Assembly: GCA_937915475.1 (NCBI GenBank)
Contig: CALGIR010000021.1
Span: 1 to 19,510 of the forward strand
Direction: 5' to 3'
DNA from: an uncultured Bacteroidales bacterium
Lineage (GTDB): Bacteria > Bacteroidota > Bacteroidia > Bacteroidales > Tenuifilaceae
DNA length: 19,510 nucleotides
Below the pieces are notes generated by a model, which searched no databases, was not told where the DNA came from, and saw nothing but the letters and a program-made list of their open reading frames with translations. Shown piece by piece: positions 7,930 through 14,434 of the stretch. Positions within the stretch are counted from its first letter, which is position 1, and each line of letters begins with the position of its first letter. Position numbers and translations under genes: made by a program.

Positions 7930-9129
7930 ATGTCAAATCACATACCACCAACCAATCACAAATCACCAATCACAAATCACCAATCACCAATCACCAAACT
8001 AAAAGTCCTAACCGTAGTAGGCACTCGCCCCGAAATTATTCGTTTATCCCGTGTTCTCGTAGCACTAGATAATTCCGATGCAATCGAGCATATCCTTGTT
8101 CATACTGGACAAAACTATGACTACGAGCTAAACCAAATATTTTTTGAAGACTTAGGATTGCGTAAACCAGATTATTTTTTGAATGCAGCCGGGAAAAATG
8201 CCACCATTACTGCTGGTCAGATCTTGATTAACATAGACCCAGTATTAGAAGAGGTAAATCCCGATGCATTTTTAGTTCTTGGCGACACAAATTCCTGCTT
8301 GTGTGCTATTGCAGCAAAAAAACGCAAGATACCCATCTTCCATATGGAGGCAGGCAACAGATGTTTTGACCAGCGAGTGCCTGAGGAAACCAATCGTAAG
8401 ATTGTGGATCATACATCGGATATCAACCTAACCTATTCAAGCATTGCACGTGAATATTTATTGCGTGAAGGACTGCCTGCCGACCGAATAATCAAAACTG
8501 GCTCACCCATGTATGAGGTGTTACACCACTATTTACCACAAATTGAGGCATCTGGTGTTTTGAATAAATTAAAGCTAGAGCAAGGAAAATTTTTTGTTGT
8601 ATCGGCGCACAGGGAAGAAAACATCAACTCGGAGAAAAACTTCAAAGGGTTAATTGAATCGTTGAACGCGATTGCAGACCGATACAAAATGCCAATTATT
8701 GTATCCACCCATCCTCGCACGCGCAATATGATTGACAAAATGCAGGTGGTAGTGCGACCCGAGATACAATTTCTTAAACCATTAGGCTTTCATGATTACA
8801 ATGCACTGCAAATGCGATCGTACGCTGTACTGTCCGATTCGGGTACAATATCAGAAGAGTCATCAATTTTAAACTTTAGAGCTCTCAATATACGCCAAGC
8901 ACACGAACGCCCCGAAGCAATGGAAGAAGCATCAGTTATGATGGTTGGCCTATCACCAGAACGAATAATGCAAGGGTTAACGCAAGTACTCCGCCAAGAA
9001 GTTGGAGTAAATCGCAATTTCCGTGAGGTAGCAGACTACTCTATGCCCAATGTATCGGAGAAAGTGGTACGTATAATTTTGAGTTATACTGATTATGTGA
9101 AAAGAACGGTGTGGAGTGAAGAGGTATGA
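7930..9129 (+). CDS. fnlC: UDP-L-FucNAc 2-epimerase (non-hydrolysing), pathway step 3, with array-encoded N-terminus
   Basis: A 399-residue WecB-fold epimerase of the FnlC/CapG/WbjD type, completing UDP-L-FucNAc synthesis by C-2 epimerisation. Seen: VVGTRPEIIRLSRVL (29-43), VHTGQNYDYELNQIFFEDL, VLGDTNS, HMEAGNRCFDQRVPEETNRKIVDHTSD, VSAHREENI, STHPRT and SDSGTISEESS. The canonical family start corresponds to residue 24, where the codon is CTA rather than ATG (CTA AAA GTC against the usual Met-Lys-Val/Ile). No in-frame ATG occurs between 7930 and the core, so translation probably begins at 7930 and reads through the heptamer array. This would give an extra N-terminus with NHKSPITNHQSPIT. A non-ATG start near the core is possible. 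The last bases overlap the next gene (ATGA). Confidence 0.93.
   Translation: MSNHIPPTNHKSPITNHQSPITKLKVLTVVGTRPEIIRLSRVLVALDNSDAIEHILVHTGQNYDYELNQIFFEDLGLRKPDYFLNAAGKNATITAGQILINIDPVLEEVNPDAFLVLGDTNSCLCAIAAKKRKIPIFHMEAGNRCFDQRVPEETNRKIVDHTSDINLTYSSIAREYLLREGLPADRIIKTGSPMYEVLHHYLPQIEASGVLNKLKLEQGKFFVVSAHREENINSEKNFKGLIESLNAIADRYKMPIIVSTHPRTRNMIDKMQVVVRPEIQFLKPLGFHDYNALQMRSYAVLSDSGTISEESSILNFRALNIRQAHERPEAMEEASVMMVGLSPERIMQGLTQVLRQEVGVNRNFREVADYSMPNVSEKVVRIILSYTDYVKRTVWSEEV
7936..7995 (-). repeat. Right heptamer array of four-helix-bundle unit 1, translated in fnlC
   Basis: On the + strand the units read aatcaca, taccacc, a 4-base slip, then six in-phase units aatcaca/aatcacc from 7954 to 7995. 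This is the reverse complement of the GTGATTK heptamers upstream of the gene. The array is wholly inside the fnlC reading frame. Because 7 is not a multiple of 3, three units encode a repeating 7-residue peptide (NHxSPIT). Confidence 0.92.
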
Positions 9130-10340
9130 GAGTACTTTTAGTAACACAATATTTTTATCCTGAGAACTTTAAAAGTAATGATATTGCTTTTGACCTTACT
9201 AAGAGGGGGTATAGTATTACTGTTCTTACAGGTTTACCTAACTATCCTGGAGGTAAAATATATAAAGGATGGGGTGTTTTTAAAAGACGAAAAGAAACTA
9301 TCAATGGTGTCGATATTATTCGTTCCCTACTAATCCCAAGGGGTAAAGCAAACGGGGTTCGCTTATTTTTAAATTATTTTAGTTGGGCCTTTTTCGCATC
9401 AATTAGGGCTTTCTTTTTAGCATTTCAAAAAAAATTTGATTATATAATTGTACATGAGCCTTCACCAATAACACAAGGGTTCCCAGCAATAGTTGTGAAA
9501 AAAATTCAAAAGGTTCCATTATACTTTTGGGTGTTGGATTTATGGCCTGAAAGTCTGCAATTTGCTGGCGGGATTGATAATAGATTTGTGCATAGATTTT
9601 TCGGTAAAATTGTAAAATACATTTACAATAACTCAGACAAGATTTTAATAAGCTCGAATGGTTTTAGGAAATCTATATTAGAGAAGGGCGATTATGAAAA
9701 TAAAATAGAATATTTTCCTAACTGGTCGGAAGATACCATTGCGAATGGTATTGATAATTATGATATACCTGAATTACCCAAAGGATTTAAGGTCTTGTTT
9801 GCTGGTAATATTGGTGAGGCGCAAGATATGAGTTCTGTTTTGAAAGCTGCAAATGAATTGAAACATAAAAAAGATATTCACTTTATAATAGTGGGTGATG
9901 GTAGAATGAAATTATGGATGGAAAATTATATTATTGAAAAGGGTTTGGTAGACAATGTTCATCTTTTAGGAAGATTTCCTATTGAATCCATGAAGACTTT
10001 TTTTAATAGGTCTGATGCTCTTCTTGTTACGTTGAAAGATGAAATTATATTTAATGTTACTGTTCCTGCAAAAATACAAGCATATATGTCTGTTGGTAAA
10101 CCAATATTAACCATGTTGAATGGAGAAGGCAATGAGATTATCAAGGAGTCTAAATCAGGGTTTGTTTCGTCTGCTGGGGATTACAAGACATTAGCGAAAA
10201 ATATTTTAGAGTTGAATACAATTAATGTCGAGGCTAGTACTAAAATGGGAGAAAACGCAAAAATATACTATGCCTCACATTTTGATAAAAACAAGTGTAT
10301 GGATAATTTAGAATTGATTCTGAAAGACAATAAGAAATGA
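9126..10340 (+). CDS. wbuB: GT4-family glycosyltransferase, WbuB-like putative L-FucNAc transferase
   Basis: A 404-residue GT-B glycosyltransferase. The N-terminal acceptor domain opens with VLLVTQYFYPENFKSNDIAFDLTKRGYSITVLTGLPNYPGGKIYKG in the manner of WbuB/WcaI-like enzymes. A HEPSPITQG and WVLDLWPES region follows at mid-length. The C-terminal donor domain has VLFAGNIGEAQDMSSVLKAA, FIIVGDGRMK, VHLLGRFPIESM and VPAKIQAYMSVGKPIL. WbuB is established as the L-fucosamine transferase acting with FnlABC products, and here the gene overlaps fnlC by four bases (ATGA). It probably adds L-FucNAc from the UDP sugar at the inner face of the cytoplasmic membrane, likely as the second sugar. The GT4 family is certain; the specificity comes from context and resemblance. 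Confidence 0.88.
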   Translation: MRVLLVTQYFYPENFKSNDIAFDLTKRGYSITVLTGLPNYPGGKIYKGWGVFKRRKETINGVDIIRSLLIPRGKANGVRLFLNYFSWAFFASIRAFFLAFQKKFDYIIVHEPSPITQGFPAIVVKKIQKVPLYFWVLDLWPESLQFAGGIDNRFVHRFFGKIVKYIYNNSDKILISSNGFRKSILEKGDYENKIEYFPNWSEDTIANGIDNYDIPELPKGFKVLFAGNIGEAQDMSSVLKAANELKHKKDIHFIIVGDGRMKLWMENYIIEKGLVDNVHLLGRFPIESMKTFFNRSDALLVTLKDEIIFNVTVPAKIQAYMSVGKPILTMLNGEGNEIIKESKSGFVSSAGDYKTLAKNILELNTINVEASTKMGENAKIYYASHFDKNKCMDNLELILKDNKK

Positions 10341-11275
10341 ATATACTAATCACAGGCTCCTCCGGCTTTATAGGCTCTAATCTTTACGCTAACATGCATA
10401 AAGATTTTAATTTATTAGGTCTAGATATCACAACTAAAGGTGTGTTTCCACCCTCCTCTATTTATTCTTGGGAAGACTTAGAACAACTTCCTCCTGTCAA
10501 TACCATAATCCACCTAGCCGGCAAGGCACACGATACCAAAAACACATCAGACCCACAAAGTTACTTTGATATTAATACAGGACTTACAAAAACAATATTC
10601 GATTACTTTTTAGAATCGAAAGCAGAAAAGTTTATCTTTTTCAGCTCCGTAAAAGCAATTGCTGATAGTGTTAATGGTGAGTTTCTTACTGAGGGTGTTG
10701 AACCTAACCCACAAACACCCTACGGACAATCGAAACTAGAGGCAGAACGCTATATATTAAGCAAAACTTTACCCAAAAATAAAAAGGTTTACATCCTCCG
10801 TCCCTGCATGATACATGGGCCTGGCAATAAAGGAAATCTTAACTTACTATACAGCATTGTAAAAAAAGGAATGCCTTGGCCTCTGGGAGCATTTGAGAAT
10901 AAACGCTCCTTTTTATCAATTGATAACTTGGCTTTTATATTAAGACAACTAATAGAGAAAAACATTAAATCGGGCATATATCAGGTATCAGATGATGATC
11001 CAATCTCTACAAACAAACTTTTTTCACTAATTGCAACTTCTTTACAACGTAAACCTAGAATAATAAACACACCCAAAGGCCTAGTAAACCTACTAGCTAA
11101 AACAGGGGATATTCTACATCTACCCATCAACACCGAAAGATTAAATAAACTAACAGAGAACTATATCGTGTCCAACGAGAAAATTAAAAAGGCATTAGAA
11201 ATAGATAGTCTTCCTACAACAGCGGAAGATGGAATTATAAAAACCATTAATAGCTTTAAAAACCAAGAACAATGA
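10337..11275 (+). CDS. NAD(P)-dependent sugar-nucleotide 4-ketoreductase/epimerase, WbpV/WreQ-like
   Basis: A 312-residue extended SDR: ITGSSGFIGSNL (5-16), IHLAGKAHDTKNTSDP (58-73), FFSSVKAIADS with the catalytic Ser (101-111), PYGQSKLEAERY (128-139) with Tyr129 and Lys133, RPCMIHGPGNKGN and PWPLGAFENKRSFLSIDNL. The PxPLGA(F/I)xNxRSxxxxDNL pattern and the coupling (ATGA overlap) to a small phosphoglycosyl transferase are typical of WbpV/WreQ-like enzymes. Those reduce UDP-2-acetamido-4-keto-2,6-dideoxyglucose to UDP-QuiNAc or the C-4 epimer UDP-FucNAc. Its likely substrate source is the membrane dehydratase at 16669-18618. Which C-4 epimer is produced cannot be read from the sequence. A plain Gne-type 4-epimerase is the alternative. 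Confidence 0.83.
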   Translation: MNILITGSSGFIGSNLYANMHKDFNLLGLDITTKGVFPPSSIYSWEDLEQLPPVNTIIHLAGKAHDTKNTSDPQSYFDINTGLTKTIFDYFLESKAEKFIFFSSVKAIADSVNGEFLTEGVEPNPQTPYGQSKLEAERYILSKTLPKNKKVYILRPCMIHGPGNKGNLNLLYSIVKKGMPWPLGAFENKRSFLSIDNLAFILRQLIEKNIKSGIYQVSDDDPISTNKLFSLIATSLQRKPRIINTPKGLVNLLAKTGDILHLPINTERLNKLTENYIVSNEKIKKALEIDSLPTTAEDGIIKTINSFKNQEQ

Positions 11276-11829
11276 TCCGTTTATTCGACTTTATATTTTC
11301 ATTTGTGGGTCTTTTAATAATATGGCCTATTGGTCTTGTTCTTTACATTATAGGTTTATTCGATACGGGTAAACCTATTTTTATACAAGAACGTGTGGGT
11401 AAGCACAAGAAGCCTTTTAACTTGTACAAGTTTCGCACAATGGATGTGAGCACAAAATCTGTGGCTTCGCATCTGGCGAGTCAATCCTCAATAACAAAAT
11501 TTGGTGGTTTCTTAAGAAAAACCAAGTTAGATGAGCTACCACAACTGGTAAATGTACTTAAAGGCGATATGAGTTTGGTAGGACCTCGTCCTAATCTATT
11601 CAATCAAACAGAGCTGATAGAGGAGAGAGATAAAAGAGGGGTTTACAATGCAGTTCCTGGCATTACAGGTTTGGCACAGATAAATGAAATAGATATGTCC
11701 ACACCCGCTAAACTGGCAGAAATAGATGCCGAAATGATTAAAGACCTAACCGTGGGTAAATATTTTAAGTACATTTTTGCTACAGTTGGGGGTAAAGGGC
11801 AGGGGGATAGGGTGAAGAGTGAGCAGTAA
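11272..11829 (+). CDS. Initiating phosphoglycosyl transferase (PglC/WreU-type, monotopic)
   Basis: A 185-residue small bacterial sugar transferase (PF02397-type) without the extra N-terminal membrane domain of WbaP-type enzymes. The N-terminal re-entrant hydrophobic segment spans residues 4-30. KFRTM (53-57), TKLDELPQL with the catalytic Asp87-Glu88 pair, GDMSLVGPRPN (98-108) and PGITGLAQI (129-137) are all present. It transfers a sugar 1-phosphate from a UDP sugar to undecaprenyl phosphate, the first committed step. With the upstream ketoreductase, QuiNAc or FucNAc is the likely first sugar. The family ends around GGKGQGDRVK; the last residues SEQ and the TAA stop lie in a 7-bp RCAGTRA array, so the array appears to have supplied the stop codon. 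Confidence 0.92.
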   Translation: MIRLFDFIFSFVGLLIIWPIGLVLYIIGLFDTGKPIFIQERVGKHKKPFNLYKFRTMDVSTKSVASHLASQSSITKFGGFLRKTKLDELPQLVNVLKGDMSLVGPRPNLFNQTELIEERDKRGVYNAVPGITGLAQINEIDMSTPAKLAEIDAEMIKDLTVGKYFKYIFATVGGKGQGDRVKSEQ

Positions 11830-12139
11830 ACAGTGGACAGTAAGCGGTGAGCAGTGAGCAGATAGTGAAGAACTAAGAACTAATAGTGAAAAGTGTGCCC
11901 ACCCGATTTGTCTTTGCAAAATCCGAAACCAAAAAACCACAATCTGCACTAATCGGTGTAATCAGTGAACAAAAACAAACAATCTGCGCTAATCTGTGTA
12001 ATCTGCGGACAAAAAAACAGCGTAAATCAGTAAAATCTGTGTCATCAGTGTTCCAATAAACAGCAAAACGCCGAACGTAGTACGTAAAACGCCAAAACAA
12101 TTTGTGTAAATCTACGTAATCTGTGAACAAAAAACAGTA
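11816..12139 (+). repeat. Direct repeat copy 1 flanking the AbiE-like pair, with RCAGTRA heptamers
   Basis: This begins with six heptamers (11816-11857: agagtga, gcagtaa, acagtgg, acagtaa, gcggtga, gcagtga). A unique block follows at about 11858-11940 and then AATCTGYGCTAATC-like material. Bases 11847-11963 match 13866-13982 with only two substitutions, 12004-12070 matches 13983-14048 closely, and 12086-12139 matches 14237-14290 with six substitutions in 54. Copy 1 carries an extra 40 bases (11964-12003) made by a duplication of the AATCTGC..GTGTAATC motif. I see no convincing gene here on either strand. Confidence 0.9.
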
Positions 12140-12142
12140 TAA

Positions 12143-12255
12143 AATAGCCTTTGGCCATTAGCTCTTAGCCTTTAGCAAAAAAACAGCCTTTAGCCTTTTG
12201 CTGTTAGCCCTTAGCAAACCAATAGCCAACAGCTAACAACCAACAGCCAAACGCA
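12143..12255. repeat. Heptamer palindrome, TTTAGCC family
   Basis: Left-arm heptamers read aatagcc, tttggcc, attagct, cttagcc, tttagca (12143-12177) and, after a short break, tttagcc, ttttgct, gttagcc, cttagca (12189-12216). Right-arm units in opposite sense read aatagcc, aacagct, aacaacc, aacagcc, aaacgca (12221-12255). GCTGTTAGCC at 12201-12210 faces GGCTGTT (complement of the right arm), so the two halves can fold on each other. The same family forms the larger palindrome at 16387-16520. The remaining stretch to 12441 holds only a possible promoter. Confidence 0.85.
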
Positions 12256-12420
12256 AAACACAAAACTTGCAAATCAAAAACTTTTTACGCACATCTGCAT
12301 AATGCTATTTAGCGTAATGCTCTACTCCCCCCCCATAAATTGCACTCAGAAATAAATGATTAAACCAAAAGTTAACACCAAAATGTTTACAAATAATACC
12401 TTTTCGTTTCTATTTTTCCC

Positions 12421-12428
12421 TATATTTG
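12421..12428 (+). promoter_or_regulatory. Candidate Bacteroidota -7 element (TATATTTG) for the AbiE-like pair
   Basis: TATATTTG fits the TAnnTTTG -7 consensus of Bacteroidota primary sigma factors and lies 13 bases before the antitoxin ATG, implying a very short leader. No clear TTTG -33 box is found at the usual distance; the upstream sequence is T-rich. It is the only good match in this intergenic stretch. Confidence 0.45.
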
Positions 12429-12441
12429 TATAAAAAAAGAA

Positions 12442-13062
12442 ATGAACTACACTGATTTCAGGGCGCAATTCTTTCCTCTAATCTGCTTTAGTCCCCATCA
12501 GGTATATGCTTTGCATCCTGATTTTAATAAAAACAACCTAACCAACTGGTTAAAAAAAGAGTATGTTATAAAACTAAAAAACGGCCTATATACATTCCCC
12601 GAGTACAAGCAAGAATCGTTTTATTACATGTACTTTGCCAATAGAATGTATAAACCATCGTATATAAGCACACATACAGCCCTCGCCTTCTATGGTTTAA
12701 TCCCCGAGGCCGTTGTTCAAATCACCAACGTATCTAGTCTTAAAACAGCACAATTCGAAAATCAGTTTGGGACTTATACATATCAAAATATCCAACCCTC
12801 TCTTATGTTTGGGTTTGAGGCAAAACCCTACAAAAATGGTTTGTATATGCTTATGGCGCAACCCGAGAAAGCTCTGCTCGATCTTCTTTATCTCAATCCT
12901 TACTATATAACCTGGCAAGATTTTGAAGCCTTACGTATCGATGAAAATCTTTTGGAAGAGCTAATTAGCGTCGTAAGATTGCAGAGCTACGCTAAATCAT
13001 TCCAAAATAAACGATTGCAAAGCATTGTTGATGCCCTTACAAAAACCCTAAATAATGATTAA
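12442..13062 (+). CDS. abiEi: AbiEi-family type IV antitoxin / transcriptional regulator
   Basis: A 206-residue protein. Its N-terminal winged-helix-like part (about 1-60, with LTNWLKKEYVIKLKNGLYTFPE) matches the AbiEi antitoxin domain that binds its own promoter. A middle part, YISTHTALAFYGLIPEAVVQITNVSS, precedes the C-terminal EKALLDLLYLNPYYITWQDFEALRID, also usual for this family. In AbiE systems the antitoxin represses the operon and opposes a nucleotidyltransferase toxin without stable binding, which gives phage defence by abortive infection. The toxin gene overlaps its 3' end by eight bases. The pair lies inside a repeat-flanked block within a polysaccharide locus, which suggests separate acquisition. 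Its relation to the AbiE family is judged by motif pattern and gene pairing. Confidence 0.82.
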   Translation: MNYTDFRAQFFPLICFSPHQVYALHPDFNKNNLTNWLKKEYVIKLKNGLYTFPEYKQESFYYMYFANRMYKPSYISTHTALAFYGLIPEAVVQITNVSSLKTAQFENQFGTYTYQNIQPSLMFGFEAKPYKNGLYMLMAQPEKALLDLLYLNPYYITWQDFEALRIDENLLEELISVVRLQSYAKSFQNKRLQSIVDALTKTLNND

Positions 13063-13840
13063 TACAGAACAGGTTTTTTCTTTTTTCCCTCCATACCTCA
13101 GAGAGAATCCTGCACATAGAAAATATTTGATTAAGGAGTATATTCTACTTTTAATTCTTGACTTTCTCTCCTCCTCAAAATATATTCAAAAAATAACATT
13201 TATTGGTGGTACCAATCTCCGATTAGTAAAGGGTATCGATCGTTTTTCTGAAGATTTGGATTTCGATTGTAAGAACCTTACACTAGTTGACTTCAATAAA
13301 ATGACCGATTCCGTACTCCTATTCCTTCAGAGGTTTGGAATAAATGCAGTAATCAAAGAGAAAAACCAAGCAAACCTATCGGCCTATAGGCGTAATATTT
13401 ACTTTCCCGAATTTCTTTTTGATCTGAACCTTTCTGGCCATAGAGAGGAACGGTTTCTTATAAAAATTGAAGCGGAAGACCAGAATTATTTATACAAACC
13501 GAAACTTGCCATGGTACAATCTTGCGGTTTTTTCTTCAGTATACCAGTACCACCCGATGAAATTCTTTGCGCAATGAAGATATCTGCGCTTCTCAACCGT
13601 TCAAAAGGCAGAGACTTTTACGATGCTATTTTTCTTCTTGGTCAAACTCTCCCCGATTTTGGTTTTCTACAGCAAAAAGTGGGCATTAAGAATATGAGTG
13701 AACTGAAAAAAGCACTTGAAGAACACCTTACAAAAGTCGATTTAAATCATAAGGTGAAAGATTTTGAGCACCTGGTTTTTGAAAAGCGGAATAGTAAAAA
13801 GATACTTAGCTTTCCCGAAATGGTTAAATCATTAAATTGA
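13055..13840 (+). CDS. abiEii: AbiEii-family nucleotidyltransferase toxin
   Basis: A 261-residue nucleotidyltransferase-fold protein. FIGGTNLRLVKGIDRFSEDLDFD (49-71) is the GG[ST]-x-DxD motif of the MNT/AbiEii family, with candidate metal-binding Asp67 and Asp69. IKIEAEDQ lies at mid-length, and the C-terminal PPDEILCAMKISALLNRSKGRDFYDAIFLL carries the KxxALxxRxxxRDxYD signature of AbiEii toxins. Known members of this family transfer nucleotides to tRNA or another target and halt growth. The ATG overlaps the antitoxin stop (ATGATTAA), so translation is coupled. The stop TGA sits one base before an RCAGTRA heptamer array. All key residues seem intact, so the toxin is probably active. Confidence 0.85.
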   Translation: MINTEQVFSFFPPYLRENPAHRKYLIKEYILLLILDFLSSSKYIQKITFIGGTNLRLVKGIDRFSEDLDFDCKNLTLVDFNKMTDSVLLFLQRFGINAVIKEKNQANLSAYRRNIYFPEFLFDLNLSGHREERFLIKIEAEDQNYLYKPKLAMVQSCGFFFSIPVPPDEILCAMKISALLNRSKGRDFYDAIFLLGQTLPDFGFLQQKVGIKNMSELKKALEEHLTKVDLNHKVKDFEHLVFEKRNSKKILSFPEMVKSLN

Positions 13841-14083
13841 AACAGTGAGCGGTAAGCAGTAAACAGTGAGCAGTGAGCAGATAGTGAAGAACTAAGAACT
13901 AAAAGTGAAAAGTGTGCCCACCCGATTTGTCTTTGCATAATCCGAAACCAAAAAACCACAATCTGCACTAATCGGTGTAATCTGCGGACAAAAAACAGCG
14001 TAAACCAGTCCAATCAGTGTCATCAGTGTTCCAATAAACAGCAAAACGGCAAACACCAACACAATCTGTGCTAATCTATGTAA

Positions 14084-14104
14084 CCTGCCTGGTCGGCAGA
14101 CAGG
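14084..14104. repeat. GC-rich palindromic insertion inside copy 2
   Basis: cctgcctg (14084-14091) and cagacagg (14097-14104) form an inverted repeat with one mismatch around a 5-base loop. It is absent from the corresponding position of copy 1 and stands out by its GC content. It resembles short palindromes of the CCTGCCTG/CAGACAGG kind scattered in many Bacteroidota genomes, as I recall. Confidence 0.65.
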
Positions 14105-14119
14105 TCTGTGGACAAAAGA

Positions 14120-14175
14120 GCAGTAAACGGTGAGCAGTAAACAGTGAGCAGTAAGCAGTGAGCAGTAAACAGTGA
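14120..14175 (+). repeat. Heptamer array, RCAGTRA family, eight units
   Basis: Eight uninterrupted 7-bp units: gcagtaa, acggtga, gcagtaa, acagtga, gcagtaa, gcagtga, gcagtaa, acagtga. Nearly all differences are A/G transitions. It lies inside the second direct repeat, about 260 bases before four-helix-bundle gene 2. Confidence 0.95.
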
Positions 14176-14290
14176 GTTGCGGGTTACGAGTTTCTAGTTG
14201 AAAGTATGCGAAACCGATTGTACGCCACAAAACGGCAAAACGCTAAAACAATTTGTGTAACTCTGCGGAATCTGTGGAGAAAAAACAGTA

Positions 14291-14408
14291 ACAGTGAACA
14301 GTAAGCGGTGAGCAGTAAACAGTGAGAAGTGAGCAGTAAGCAGGGAGTTGCGGCATAAGGATTGCAAATCATAACAGTTCACTGATAACTTCTTACTGCT
14401 AACTACTC
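14291..14408. repeat. Left heptamer arrays of four-helix-bundle unit 2 (two opposed arrays)
   Basis: Eight forward units fill 14291-14346 (acagtga, acagtaa, gcggtga, gcagtaa, acagtga, gaagtga, gcagtaa, gcaggga). After a 34-base spacer, four units in the opposite sense fill 14381-14408 (actgata, acttctt, actgcta, actactc). The two can pair into a stem. The four-helix-bundle ATG follows 26 bases later. Confidence 0.9.
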
Positions 14409-14434
14409 TAAGTGACAAATAAAAATGGTGAAAG

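Larger units (their letters stand above)
13842..14290 (+). repeat. Direct repeat copy 2 downstream of the AbiE-like pair, with inserted arrays
   Basis: The counterpart of 11816-12139. It opens with heptamers acagtga, gcggtaa, gcagtaa, acagtga, gcagtga (13842-13876), then the near-identical block 13866-13982, and the later matches 13983-14048 and 14237-14290. Between the last two, about 190 bases are inserted. They hold a GC-rich palindrome (14084-14104), an eight-unit heptamer array (14120-14175) and a stretch with no recognisable content (14176-14236). The whole stretch is open in several reverse-strand frames but looks non-coding. Confidence 0.9.

Noticed and set aside
11746..12130. Reverse-strand frames over the first direct repeat
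   Set aside because: Low-complexity translations of the arrays (LSAHCSPLTVHCLLL), with no recognisable domain and shared only with the repeat copy at 13747-14230.
12713..12910. Internal + strand frame within the antitoxin gene
   Set aside because: Shadow of the AbiEi reading frame with no independent start signal or homology pattern.
14120..14346. CRISPR array
   Set aside because: The period is 7 bases with no unique spacers and no 20-40 bp direct repeats; no cas genes are in the window.
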